Assembly: GCA_021848465.1 (NCBI GenBank)
Contig: JAJZUP010000001.1
Coordinates: 558,001 to 622,000 of the forward strand
Source of the DNA: Pseudomonadota bacterium
Lineage (GTDB): Bacteria; Pseudomonadota; Gammaproteobacteria; Burkholderiales; Gallionellaceae
Length of the DNA stretch: 64,000 nucleotides
Direction of reading: 5' to 3'
Positions 8,177 to 16,790 of the stretch are shown piece after piece (the stretch's first letter is position 1; each line of letters starts with the position of its first letter). The notes below the pieces were generated by a model that saw nothing but the letters and a program-made list of their open reading frames with translations, was not told where the DNA came from and searched no databases. Position numbers and translations under genes: made by a program.

Positions 8177-10698
8177 TGGTTTGCTCCCGGAAATTTTCCG
8201 GCCAGGCAGGCTTCCAGCTTGCGCTGCGCGGCAGGTATGGAGGCGAAAGCGGCATGGAGTGCGGCGGTGTCCTTATTCTGCGCGGCCTGCTCGGCAGCAG
8301 CGCAGGCTTGCGCGATCTGCGTGGCCCCCACCATTTTGCTGGAGCCGCTCATGCGGTGTGCGGTGTCGCGGGCATGGGCGAAATCGTTTTTCTGCAGCGA
8401 TGTTTCCAGGTTGGTGTAGTCGCTGCTTAAATGCGCAAGGAAATCCTGCAGTATTTTTTGCTGGCTGGCGCGGTCGGCAACGACCATGTCGAGCACCGCG
8501 AAGTCGATCGGCTCGGCATCGGCCGCATGGGATGGGCTGGCGGCGGCTTGATCGAGGAAGAGCCATTTTGCCAGCGTCTTCTTCAGTTCGAGCAGGTTCG
8601 CCGGCTTGACCAGCAGTTCGTCCATGCCGGCAGCCTGGCAGCGCCCCGCCTCTTCGGCGAGCGCGTTGGCGGTCCATGCAATGATCGGGGTGCGCGGACG
8701 CTGGCTGCTTGCCTCGATCTTGCGGATTTCCGCCGCCAATTCGTAGCCGTCCATCTCCGGCATGTGGCAGTCGGTAATGACCAGGTCGCACTCTCCTTCA
8801 CGCCAAAGGCTCAGAGCTGCGACGCCGTTCTCTGCGGTCTGGGCGCGCAGGCCGAGCAGGCGCACCTGGCGCGCCAGCAGGTCACGGTTGATCGGGTGGT
8901 CATCGACCGCCAGCACCAGCGGTGCGCGGCTGCTGTCGGTGAGCAGCGGCTGGACATCGCGCTGCTTCACCTCAAGATGGATATTCTTGACGATCTTGCC
9001 CGGGACGTTGGAGATGGGCAGCGACAGGATGAGGCTGAAGGTTGAGCCTTGTCCGGGTTCGCTCTTCAGCTCGATTTTGCCATCCATCATTTCTGCCAGC
9101 CGCTGGCAGATCGACAGCCCCAGCCCGGTGCCTCCATACATGCGTGCGGTATCGGCGCTTTCCTGGGCATAGCGCTGGAACAGCCGCTTCTGGACCTCTT
9201 CGGTAATGCCTATCCCGGTGTCTTTCACCGAGAATCGCACCAGATCGTTGCCGTCCTGGTGTTTGAGGAGGTCGGCACGCAGTTCGACTTCGCCATCGCG
9301 GGTGAACTTGATGGCATTGCTGACGAAATTGTTCAGCACTTGCGAGAGCCGCAGCGGGTCGACGATGTAGGCTTCGCCCAGCCGCGCATCGGCATGCTGC
9401 CAGAGCAGCAGGGAATTCGAGCTGGCTATGCGCGAGTAGGTGTTGACCACATCCTGCAATACTTGCTGCACCGAGGTGGGTTGCGGCGAGATTTCCATTT
9501 TCCCGGCCTCGATTTTCGACCAGTCGAGAATGTCGCTGACGATGCGAAGCAGTCCCCGCCCGGAATCCCAGGCGGCATCGAGCGTGGAGCGTTGCTCGTC
9601 GTCGAGCGCGGTCAAGGACAGCAGTTCCAGCATGCCCAGCATGCCGGTGAGGGGTGTGCGAATCTCATGGCTCATTGTGGCGAGGAAGGAGTCCTTGGCA
9701 AGGTTCGCTGTCTCGGCAGCAATTTTCAGTTCGTAAAGTTTGCGCTCTTTTTCCTTGCGCTCGCCGATATCGGTGATGACCCAGATTTCGCTGCCGGGGG
9801 CGTCATCGCTGCCGAGGGTTTTGGCGACAAGGCGGAACCAGCATGGACTTCCGTCCTGGCGCAGGATTTCGGTCTCGGTGATGAAAACCTCGCCCTTGCG
9901 GAATTGCGCCTGTGCGTCCTCGACCAGGTTGGCATCCGACACCGGTTGCAGCAGTGCTGGCAGGGAAGTGGCGAGCAGGGCATCCTGCGCAGCGAAGCGG
10001 AAAATCCCTGCGGCTTTCGGGTTGGTGCGGACGATTTTTCCATCAAGCGCAAACACGATGCCAACCTGCACATTGTCGAGAATGGACTGGAGTTCGGAAG
10101 TGCGATGCCGGACGCGCTGTTCAAGCTCTTCGTAGACGCGTACATTTTCCATCGCCACTGCGGTGGTGTCGGCGAGTGCCTGCAATACTTTTACCTGTTC
10201 CGGGGTGGGCTGGTGCCGCGAGGCCCAGTAGTTGCCGATTGCGCCGACCGGGTCGATTGTGCGGATGGGAACCATCGCGAGACTGTGTACGAACGTCGGT
10301 CGGTAGGCATCCGCCGGGATGCGCGGATCGGCATAAATGTCCTCAATCACGGCCGGCTGTTTGTTGAGCATGACCCAGCCGCTGATGCAGGCGCTCATCG
10401 GGAAACGCTGGCCTTTCCAGAGCGGGCTGATGGCGTCCTCTTCGGCATAGAAGCATTTTCCATCGTCGCGCAGCACGAAGGTTGCACCGTCGGCACCGGT
10501 CAGTTTGCGGGCTGCATGGCGCACGATGTCCATCACGGCAGGCAAATCGCGGGCAAGCGAAAGCTGTTGTATGACCTCGACCAGTTGCTCCATCGCTTGT
10601 GCGTACCAGAGATGGGGGTCCTGCCCGGGCGAAGGCGTTCCGCCGGGAAGATCAGTCTGTGATGGTGCGGGTGATGCGCGATCTGGCGATGTGCTCAT
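8173..10698 (-). CDS. GAF-PAS hybrid sensor histidine kinase with REC and HPt
   Basis: About 841 residues. In order: a GAF domain (roughly 45-195), a short coiled coil, PAS (roughly 205-325), HisKA with FLATMSHEIRTPLTGMLGML, HATPase with GTGLGLSICQRL, a receiver domain (DCHMPEMDGYE) and a C-terminal HPt with AHRMSGSSKM. All phosphotransfer residues are present. No membrane segment is evident, so sensing is probably cytoplasmic. I start at ATG 10698 rather than an upstream TTG. The HPt fits phosphotransfer to the receivers of the coupled EAL protein, which would link an unknown GAF ligand to c-di-GMP breakdown; that partnership is inferred from overlap. Confidence 0.93.
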   Translation of the reverse strand: MSTSPDRASPAPSQTDLPGGTPSPGQDPHLWYAQAMEQLVEVIQQLSLARDLPAVMDIVRHAARKLTGADGATFVLRDDGKCFYAEEDAISPLWKGQRFPMSACISGWVMLNKQPAVIEDIYADPRIPADAYRPTFVHSLAMVPIRTIDPVGAIGNYWASRHQPTPEQVKVLQALADTTAVAMENVRVYEELEQRVRHRTSELQSILDNVQVGIVFALDGKIVRTNPKAAGIFRFAAQDALLATSLPALLQPVSDANLVEDAQAQFRKGEVFITETEILRQDGSPCWFRLVAKTLGSDDAPGSEIWVITDIGERKEKERKLYELKIAAETANLAKDSFLATMSHEIRTPLTGMLGMLELLSLTALDDEQRSTLDAAWDSGRGLLRIVSDILDWSKIEAGKMEISPQPTSVQQVLQDVVNTYSRIASSNSLLLWQHADARLGEAYIVDPLRLSQVLNNFVSNAIKFTRDGEVELRADLLKHQDGNDLVRFSVKDTGIGITEEVQKRLFQRYAQESADTARMYGGTGLGLSICQRLAEMMDGKIELKSEPGQGSTFSLILSLPISNVPGKIVKNIHLEVKQRDVQPLLTDSSRAPLVLAVDDHPINRDLLARQVRLLGLRAQTAENGVAALSLWREGECDLVITDCHMPEMDGYELAAEIRKIEASSQRPRTPIIAWTANALAEEAGRCQAAGMDELLVKPANLLELKKTLAKWLFLDQAAASPSHAADAEPIDFAVLDMVVADRASQQKILQDFLAHLSSDYTNLETSLQKNDFAHARDTAHRMSGSSKMVGATQIAQACAAAEQAAQNKDTAALHAAFASIPAAQRKLEACLAGKFPGANQ

Positions 10699-11056
10699 AT
10701 CGGTACCGGATAATTGATGGATCAAATCCCTGCGCGGCTTTGCAAAACCATTTCCTGGAATGAGGCAGTTTTCCGCGCAATCCGGCGCGATTCCAGCGGC
10801 GGGTGGCTCAACCGCCGAGCGCGGATTGGAACACTGCGGGGGGCTATTGAAAATAGCTACAATGAACTATGCCGCGAGCGAAAAATATCTAGATATTCTC
10901 GGTGGATGGCAGATGAGTGCCGGATGTCGCGTTAAATGTGCATGAAATTCTTGAGACGGGTTGAGCGCCCGCTTTGCTGGTCGAACTGTTTGTTTGCGTT
11001 GCGACGGTGTGCAGCCCGGCTGATGCTTTGCTGGTGTCAGACGGGCTGCTTACCTT
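10699..11056. other. Intergenic region without a gene
   Basis: I see no convincing coding sequence in these 358 bases between the kinase start and the end of the oxidoreductase operon. It must hold the promoter for the kinase/EAL pair on the minus strand. It contains a perfect 14-base palindrome, AATATCTAGATATT, at 10884-10897. Confidence 0.6.
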
Positions 11057-12682
11057 TCAGGTTTCTTCCGCGACCATCTTGATCGCGCCGCACGGGCACT
11101 CCTCGGCGCACAGGCCGCAGCCCTTGCAGTAGTCGTACTTGAACCGGAAGCGGTTGCCGGGGCCGAGTTTGATCACGGCATTGTCCGGGCAAACGCCATA
11201 GCAGTTGTCGCACTCGAAACAGTTGCCGCACGACAGGCAGCGGCGCGCCTCGAACAGCGCGTTGGATTCGTCGAGCCCGCCCTGCACCTCGTCGAAGCTG
11301 GTCTTGCGGCGGATGATGTCCAGCATCGGGCGCACGGTTTTGGGCGCGTCGGAGTAGTACCAGGTGTTCAGGTTCTTGAAGTCGGCCAGCTCGTGCTTGG
11401 CGGGCGCTTCGTAGGTGGCGCCGCGCAGCCAGGCGTCGATGTGGCGTGCGGCTTTCTTGCCGTGGCCGACCGCCACGGTGACGGTGCGCTCGGAGGGCAC
11501 CATGTCGCCGCCGGCGAAGATGCCGGGGAAGCCGGTCATCATGTTCGGGTTCACCTGCACTACGCCGTCCTTCACCTCGAGGCCTGGCACGCCCTGCAGC
11601 AGCGACAGGTCGACGTCCTGTCCGAGTGCGAGTACCACCGAATCGGCTTCAAGCTTTTCGAATTCGCCGGTGGGCTGCGGGAAGCCTTTGTCGTCCAGCG
11701 CCATTTTTTCGACGGTGATTTCGCCGGCTCCGGCCTGCTTGATCGTGGAGAGCCACTTGATCATCACGCCTTCCTGCAAGGCTTCCTCGATTTCGAAATC
11801 GTGCGCCGGCGCCTTGTCGCGCGTGCGGCGGTAGACGATGATCGGCTCGGCGCCCATGCGCTTGACGGTGCGTGCGACGTCGATGGCGGTGTTGCCGCCG
11901 CCGTATACCACGACGCGCCGTCCCAGCATCGGCTTGTCCTCACCCTCCATCGAGCGCAGCACCGACACCGCATCGACGATGTGCGAGGCGTCGCCCGCCG
12001 GGATGGTGGTGCGTTTGCCGATATGTGCGCCGACCGCGAGGAAGGCCGCATCGAAGCCGCCCGCCTGCATGCTCTGTTGGATGTTCTCCACCTTGGTGTT
12101 GAATTTCAGCGTGACGCCGAGATCGAGGATGCGTTGCACTTCGGCGTCCAGCACCTCGCGCGGCAGGCGGTATTTGGGGATGCCGAAACGCATCATGCCG
12201 CCCGCCAGCGGGCCGGCTTCCTGGATTTCGACCTGGTGGCCCATGCGCGCCAGGTGGTAGGCGGCGGACAGGCCGGACGGGCCGGCGCCGACCACCAGCA
12301 CTTTCTTGCCGGTGGCGGGAGCGGGCTTATCGAATTTCCAGCCGCGCTTGATTGCCTCGTCGCCGAGGAAGCGCTCCACCGAGTTGATGCCCACCGCCTC
12401 GTCGAGCTGCGCGCGGTTGCAGGCGGTCTCGCACGGGTGGTAGCACACGCGGCCCATCGCGGCGGGCAGCGGGTTGTTTTCCACCAGCACGCGCCAGGCC
12501 TGCTCGTAGTCGCCCGACTCGGCGTGGAACAGCCAGCCCTGAATGTTTTCACCGGCGGGGCAGGCGTTGTTGCAGGGCGGCAGGCGGTCGAGGTAGACCG
12601 GGCGGAATGTGCGCCAGCTGCCGGTGAGGTTGGACAGCGAGGAGCCGGCTTTCAGCGTGATCGCAAAAGGCTTGTTTGCCAT
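11057..12682 (-). CDS. GltD-like NAD(P)H oxidoreductase with C-terminal 2[4Fe-4S] ferredoxin (POR partner)
   Basis: A 541-residue protein. The N-terminal Fe-S region has CNNACPAGENI and MGRVCYHPCETACNRAQ. Two dinucleotide folds follow (VLVVGAGPSGLSAAYHLA; VVVYGGGNTAIDVARTVKR), and the C-terminal ferredoxin carries clustered cysteines (CLSCGNCFECDNCYGVCP and CKGCGLCAEECPCGA). This is the glutamate synthase small-subunit fold used to pass electrons between NAD(P)H, FAD and Fe-S centres. It is the last gene of a run with gamma, alpha and beta subunits of a 2-oxoacid oxidoreductase, one base from the beta stop. The ferredoxin tail probably replaces the separate delta subunit and the flavoprotein part couples the enzyme to NAD(P)H; that coupling is inference. 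Confidence 0.9.
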   Translation of the reverse strand: MANKPFAITLKAGSSLSNLTGSWRTFRPVYLDRLPPCNNACPAGENIQGWLFHAESGDYEQAWRVLVENNPLPAAMGRVCYHPCETACNRAQLDEAVGINSVERFLGDEAIKRGWKFDKPAPATGKKVLVVGAGPSGLSAAYHLARMGHQVEIQEAGPLAGGMMRFGIPKYRLPREVLDAEVQRILDLGVTLKFNTKVENIQQSMQAGGFDAAFLAVGAHIGKRTTIPAGDASHIVDAVSVLRSMEGEDKPMLGRRVVVYGGGNTAIDVARTVKRMGAEPIIVYRRTRDKAPAHDFEIEEALQEGVMIKWLSTIKQAGAGEITVEKMALDDKGFPQPTGEFEKLEADSVVLALGQDVDLSLLQGVPGLEVKDGVVQVNPNMMTGFPGIFAGGDMVPSERTVTVAVGHGKKAARHIDAWLRGATYEAPAKHELADFKNLNTWYYSDAPKTVRPMLDIIRRKTSFDEVQGGLDESNALFEARRCLSCGNCFECDNCYGVCPDNAVIKLGPGNRFRFKYDYCKGCGLCAEECPCGAIKMVAEET

Positions 12683-12683
12683 G

Positions 12684-13685
12684 TCAGTTGTCTCCTTGTT
12701 CGAGCAGGCCGTATTTGCGGATGTTGCGGTCCGCGATGGCTTGCAGGCGGGCGATCATTTCAGGATGCGCGTGTTTGCCGAACAGGTGCGCGAAACGTTT
12801 CTGCGGCTGCAGGTATTCCTCCACCGGCACCTGCTTGCGGATTTTCAGCACGCCGGTCACCTCGCCGTGCTCGGCTTCGAACACCGGGAACATGCCGCTT
12901 TCCTTGGCGAGGCGCGCCATGCGGATGGTGTCGTGCGAGGCGGTGCCCCAGCCCAGCGGGCACGGCACGAAAATCTGGATGTAGCGCGCGCCGCGAATCT
13001 TCATGGCCTTGCGCACCTTGTATTCGAGGTCGCGCAGGTCGGCCACGGTCGCGGTGGCGACATACGGGATGCCGTGCGCCATGGCGATCTCCGGCACGTT
13101 CTTGCCCTGACCGAACACGTTGCCCGGCTCATTGCCCACCGGCATCGTGGTCGCCGTGCGCGCGGCGGGCGGCGTGGCCGAGGAGCGCTGCACGCCGGTG
13201 TTCATGTAGGCTTCGTTGTCATAGCAGATGTACAGCACATCGTCGTTGCGTTCGAACATGCCCGAGAGGCAGCCGAAGCCGATGTCGGTGGTGCCGCCGT
13301 CGCCGCCCTGCGCCACCACGCGCACATCGCTGCGCCCTTTCACTTTCATCGCGGCGGCGACCCCGGTGGCTACTGCGGGAGCATTGCCGAACAGCGAGTG
13401 GATCCACGCGACTTGCCAGGACGATTCCGGGTAGGGCGTGGAAAACACTTCCAGGCAGCCGGTGGCATTCACCGAAATGAGCTGGCCGTTGCTTTCCGCC
13501 ATCGCAGCGTCGATCGCGTAGCGTGCGCCGAGCGCCTCGCCGCAGCCCTGGCAGGCGCGATGGCCGGAGTTGATCGAATTGCTGCGCAACTCGCCGGCCT
13601 GCACGCTGCGCTCATCCGGTGCGAGCAGGCGGTTGCCGACGGTGTAGGTGCCGGTCTGGTAAAACTTTACGGGTTGGAAACTCAT
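12684..13685 (-). CDS. porB: 2-oxoacid:ferredoxin oxidoreductase beta subunit (TPP-binding)
   Basis: A 333-residue beta subunit. Conserved cysteines (HRACQGCGEALGARYAID) bind the proximal cluster. The thiamine diphosphate motif is AQGGDGGTTDIGFGCLSG... with the downstream CYDNEAYMNTG asparagine. It is full length for the family. It catalyses, with alpha and gamma, the reversible CoA-dependent decarboxylation of pyruvate or a related oxoacid with ferredoxin as acceptor. The start has AGGAGAATGCC in front. The substrate (pyruvate versus 2-oxoglutarate or others) cannot be settled by eye; pyruvate is my preferred reading from subunit layout. Confidence 0.9.
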   Translation of the reverse strand: MSFQPVKFYQTGTYTVGNRLLAPDERSVQAGELRSNSINSGHRACQGCGEALGARYAIDAAMAESNGQLISVNATGCLEVFSTPYPESSWQVAWIHSLFGNAPAVATGVAAAMKVKGRSDVRVVAQGGDGGTTDIGFGCLSGMFERNDDVLYICYDNEAYMNTGVQRSSATPPAARTATTMPVGNEPGNVFGQGKNVPEIAMAHGIPYVATATVADLRDLEYKVRKAMKIRGARYIQIFVPCPLGWGTASHDTIRMARLAKESGMFPVFEAEHGEVTGVLKIRKQVPVEEYLQPQKRFAHLFGKHAHPEMIARLQAIADRNIRKYGLLEQGDN

Positions 13686-13695
13686 GGCATTCTCC

Positions 13696-14952
13696 TCAAC
13701 CGAATTTCGCCGAAGTGGTCATCCCCTTGGCGTGCAGGATGTTCTCGGCGATGGGGCCGGAATGGCGGTTCTGTTTTTCGCGTTCCAGTTGCTTGTTGAC
13801 CACATCCCAGTCGAGATCGACGAAGGTGATGGCTTCCAGGCTCTCGGCTTCCGCTTTCAGGAACAGGTCTTGCAGCGAGGCCTTCGGGATCGGGCGGCCG
13901 CCGAGCCCGGCAATCGCGGTGTAGCCGGTGAGCTTCAGGCCCGCCACGGCCATGCGCAGCGTGGTGGTGAGCACGCCGCCGAGTCCGACGGCCAGGTGCT
14001 TCTCTACCACCACGAAGCGTTTGCAATGTTGCAGCGCTTCGCGCGCCTGCTCCATCGGGAACGGGCGGAAGCTGATGATGCCGAGCACGCCGATCTTGTG
14101 GCCCTGCGCGCGCAGGTCGTCCACCACGTCCTTGATGGTGCCCAGCACCGAGCCCATCGCCACGACGATGGTTTCCGCATCCTCAATGCGGTATGAGCGC
14201 ACCAGCCCGCCGCTGTCGCGGCCGAACTTTTCCTTGAACTCGGCGGCGTATTGCGGGATCAGTTCCAGCGCTTGCAGTTGCTTGGCGTGCGCCAGGTACT
14301 TCACTTCCATGAACGCTTCCGGCCCGACCATTGCGCCGATCGAAATTGGGTCGGCGGGGTCGAGCACCTGGCGCGGCTCATAGGGCGGCAGGAAGGCATC
14401 CACCTGCTCCTGCGTCGGGATGTCCACGCGCTCGAAGGCGTGGGTGAGGATGAAACCGTCCATGCACACCATCACCGGCATCGATAACTCTTCCGCCAGC
14501 TTGAATGCCTGGATGTGCAGGTCCACCGCTTCCTGATTGGTTTCGGCGAACAACTGCATCCAGCCGGAATCGCGCTGCGAAATCGAGTCGGAATGGTCGT
14601 TCCAGATGTTGATCGGCGCACCGATGGCGCGGTTCGCCACGGTCATCACGATCGGCAGGCCGAGGCCGGAGGCGTTGTACACCGCCTCGACCATGAACAG
14701 CAGGCCCTGCGAGGCGGTGGCGGTGTAGGAGCGTGCGCCCGCCGCCGAGGAGCCGATCGCCACCGACATCGCGGCAAACTCGCTCTCCACGTTGATGAAC
14801 TCGCAGTTCTGCAACTCGCCGGCTTTCACCATCTCGCCGAGTGCTTCGACGATATGCGTCTGCGGCGAGATCGGGTAGGCGCAGATCACTTCCGGGCGGC
14901 ATAGCGCCACCGCCTCGGCGACGGCTTTGGAACCTTCTGTCTGCTTAAGCAT
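13696..14952 (-). CDS. porA: 2-oxoacid:ferredoxin oxidoreductase alpha subunit
   Basis: A 418-residue alpha subunit. It begins MLKQTEGSKAVAEAVALCRP with the family's EG..A.A.A...C.P opening, then AYPISPQTHIVE, the YTATASQGLLFM.EA.Y.ASG block, and a central VCMDGFILTHAFE. The frame stays open upstream, but I start at ATG 14952 because the preceding 51 codons overlap the gamma subunit in another frame and do not look like protein. It overlaps the end of the gamma gene by 8 bases, so translation is coupled. Reverse operation would fix CO2 onto acetyl-CoA. Confidence 0.9.
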   Translation of the reverse strand: MLKQTEGSKAVAEAVALCRPEVICAYPISPQTHIVEALGEMVKAGELQNCEFINVESEFAAMSVAIGSSAAGARSYTATASQGLLFMVEAVYNASGLGLPIVMTVANRAIGAPINIWNDHSDSISQRDSGWMQLFAETNQEAVDLHIQAFKLAEELSMPVMVCMDGFILTHAFERVDIPTQEQVDAFLPPYEPRQVLDPADPISIGAMVGPEAFMEVKYLAHAKQLQALELIPQYAAEFKEKFGRDSGGLVRSYRIEDAETIVVAMGSVLGTIKDVVDDLRAQGHKIGVLGIISFRPFPMEQAREALQHCKRFVVVEKHLAVGLGGVLTTTLRMAVAGLKLTGYTAIAGLGGRPIPKASLQDLFLKAEAESLEAITFVDLDWDVVNKQLEREKQNRHSGPIAENILHAKGMTTSAKFG

Positions 14953-15526
14953 GGATACGCTCCTCCATTTCTTTCTTGACCAGTTCGTAGGCTTCTTGCG
15001 CGGCGGCAATATTGCCCGCCGCGACCTTGCCGGAAAACTTTTCGTTGATGGCCTTGATGACCGACTCGAGCTTGAACATGCCGGACAGCGCGGCAAAGCC
15101 GGCAATCAGCGGCACATTCGGGATCGGGCGGCCGACATGCTTGAGCCCCAGCTCGGTGGCGGGCAGGGTGCAGAAGCGTTCGGCACGGTGGTTTTGCAGG
15201 ATGTCCCCGAGGCCCAGTGCCTCGAAAGTCTGGTGGGTGTTCAGCAGCACATAACCGTCCTGCTGCAGCCCGGCGAATACATTGATCTGGTGCAGCAGCG
15301 TCGGGTCCTGGATGATCAGCGCATCCGGCTGCATGATGGGCTCGCGCACGCGCAGCTCCTTGTCGTCGATGCGGCAGAACGCCACCACCGGCGCGCCGGT
15401 GCGCTCCGACCCGAAACTGGGGAAGGCCTGCGCATGGCGCCCCTCCTCGAATGCCGCAACGGACAACATTTCGGTGGCGGTGACTACCCCTTGTCCGCCC
15501 CGGCCATGGACACGTATCTGGAACAT
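14945..15526 (-). CDS. porG: 2-oxoacid:ferredoxin oxidoreductase gamma subunit
   Basis: A 193-residue gamma subunit and the first gene of the operon. It opens MFQIRVHGRGGQGVVTATEM, the nearly invariant GRGGQG motif of the family, and continues with SFGSERTGAPVVAF.RI and a GRPIPNVPLIAGFAAL segment. The start is preceded by GGGAGGAGCAC. The order gamma-alpha-beta-flavoprotein on the minus strand, with overlaps or 1-10 base gaps, supports one transcript. The L,D-transpeptidase gene ends about 40 bases upstream of it and is on the same strand, but is probably a separate unit. Confidence 0.9.
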   Translation of the reverse strand: MFQIRVHGRGGQGVVTATEMLSVAAFEEGRHAQAFPSFGSERTGAPVVAFCRIDDKELRVREPIMQPDALIIQDPTLLHQINVFAGLQQDGYVLLNTHQTFEALGLGDILQNHRAERFCTLPATELGLKHVGRPIPNVPLIAGFAALSGMFKLESVIKAINEKFSGKVAAGNIAAAQEAYELVKKEMEERIHA

Positions 15527-15566
15527 GTGCTCCTCCCGTTAATTATTTGCGCCGGGTGATTTTACG

Positions 15567-16364
15567 CTAATTATTTTTCAGTTTGTGTGACTTGACGGCG
15601 GGCAGCGGCGACCATGCCGGACGCTGGCGCACGCCGGAGTCGATCACCACCAGGTAGCGGCCCGACCAGGCGATGTGCGCGCGATCGGCACGCAGCACCT
15701 GGGGCGCCTTGCCTTTGGACTGCATCTGTTCGTAATCGGCATCCAGCACGCCGAAATAATCGATGAAGCGGTTCAGAGATGCCGGGATGCGCACGCAGCC
15801 CTTGGACTGCGCGGTGCCCAGCCGGCGCTCGAGCTGGGCCGGGTCGGTGGAGTGGATCAGCAGGCGCATGGTGCTTTCGCCGGGACGCCAGGTGCGGCGC
15901 GCCTGCACCCAGCCGAAGTCATACACCCGCAAGCCCTTCTCGCCATAGCCCCTGATGCCTTGCTCATTGGGCGTCCCCTCCGAGCGGAAATCGAAATTGG
16001 CGACGCTGTGGTCGAACACGCCGACCGGCGTTTCAAAATATTCCACGCCGTCTTTCTTTCCGGTCGAGACCGGCGATGCGCCGATGAACTCGAAACCGCC
16101 GTCTTCGCTGATCCAGAACATCAGCAGTGCCTGCACCTTCGGGTTGCGGTCTACCAGCACAACGAATTGCGTCGCGAGTTTCAGTCCGCCCTGCTGCAAC
16201 TGCTTGTCCAGCAGCTCGGCGTAATGCTGTTGCACCTCCGCCGGAATGTCGAGGCGGCGGTCAACCTGCTGCGCGTAGAGTCCGCGCAATTCCAGCGGGG
16301 AATCCAGCGCAAAGACCGATGGCGCTGTGAGGACGGCGATGAGCAGGAGCAGGTGGCGGAGCAT
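15567..16364 (-). CDS. L,D-transpeptidase (YkuD) family protein
   Basis: A 265-residue exported protein with a signal peptide (MLRHLLLLIAVLTAPSVFA) and a YkuD catalytic domain. The active-site pattern is IHSTDP, then SKGCVRIP with the catalytic Cys. Such enzymes form 3-3 cross-links in peptidoglycan or anchor lipoproteins in the periplasm. The insertion between the N-terminus and the active site is longer than in the smallest members, and the extra region (VVLVDRNPKVQALLMFW) belongs to the YkuD beta sandwich. It stands next to a dispersed repeat and is not clearly in an operon. The specific reaction is unresolved. Confidence 0.87.
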   Translation of the reverse strand: MLRHLLLLIAVLTAPSVFALDSPLELRGLYAQQVDRRLDIPAEVQQHYAELLDKQLQQGGLKLATQFVVLVDRNPKVQALLMFWISEDGGFEFIGASPVSTGKKDGVEYFETPVGVFDHSVANFDFRSEGTPNEQGIRGYGEKGLRVYDFGWVQARRTWRPGESTMRLLIHSTDPAQLERRLGTAQSKGCVRIPASLNRFIDYFGVLDADYEQMQSKGKAPQVLRADRAHIAWSGRYLVVIDSGVRQRPAWSPLPAVKSHKLKNN

Positions 16365-16442
16365 GGTTTATGGTAGCGGATAGTGGGGGAGTGTGCGAGC
16401 CCGAGTAGTCGAGCTGTCCGCTGCGCGGGCAGGGTTTCATTC

Positions 16443-16717
16443 GTGCTGAGCTTGTTGAAGCATGAACGGGTTTATTCGGTGTGCAACGGAAACCGCCGGG
16501 GGTGGCCCGGCAGCCAGTCACTTCTTCTTGCTTCGCCAAGAAGAAGTAACCAAGAAGAAGGCGCCCCCGGTTTGCCGCCCACTGCGTGGGTTCCCTCGAT
16601 CAGTCACAAACGAGCGGGGCTGCGCAACTCGCACGATCCGCTGCGCGGCCACGTGCTCAAACAGTGCTCGCCTAACTGCACCGCCCGTTTGTGACTGATC
16701 GAGGCGGCGCACAGGGG
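16443..16717 (+). repeat. Dispersed repeat, copy A (inverted relative to copy B)
   Basis: About 275 bases matching, on the opposite strand, the block at 17768-18030. Shared pieces in order include TGCTGAGCT..T..AAGCATGAACGGGTT, GGGGGTGGCCCG, CTTCTTCTTGCTTCGCCAAG, AAGAAGAAGGCG, TTTGCCGCCCACTGCGTGGG, CTCGCACGATCCGCT and GGCGGCGCACAGGGG. It carries an internal inverted repeat (GATCAGTCACAAACG at 16597-16611 against CGTTTGTGACTGATC at 16686-16700). The sequence resembles the non-coding dispersed repeats with CTTCTTCTTGCTTCGCCAAG known from many betaproteobacterial genomes; that is recall, not a search. Confidence 0.8.
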
Positions 16718-16743
16718 ATGGTAAAGCAAAACCCAAAAAAACT

Positions 16744-16765
16744 GATGCCGCGTAAGCGCGGCATC
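16744..16765 (-). terminator. Rho-independent terminator of the TIR-like gene
   Basis: GATGCCGCG and CGCGGCATC form a 9-bp stem with a 4-base loop. Read on the minus strand the stem is followed by AGTTTTTTTGGG, a good T-run. It sits 26 bases downstream of the TIR-like gene's stop. Confidence 0.8.
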
Positions 16766-16790
16766 AAAAACACCGGGCTACCCCCTCACT

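Noticed and set aside
9049-10662. Long plus-strand open frame (537 codons) opposite the hybrid kinase
   Set aside because: Shadow of the kinase gene, whose domains are intact on the minus strand; no ribosome site or recognisable domain.
11393-13799. Two very long plus-strand frames over the oxidoreductase operon
   Set aside because: Both are antisense to clearly conserved POR and GltD-like genes and have compositionally biased products.
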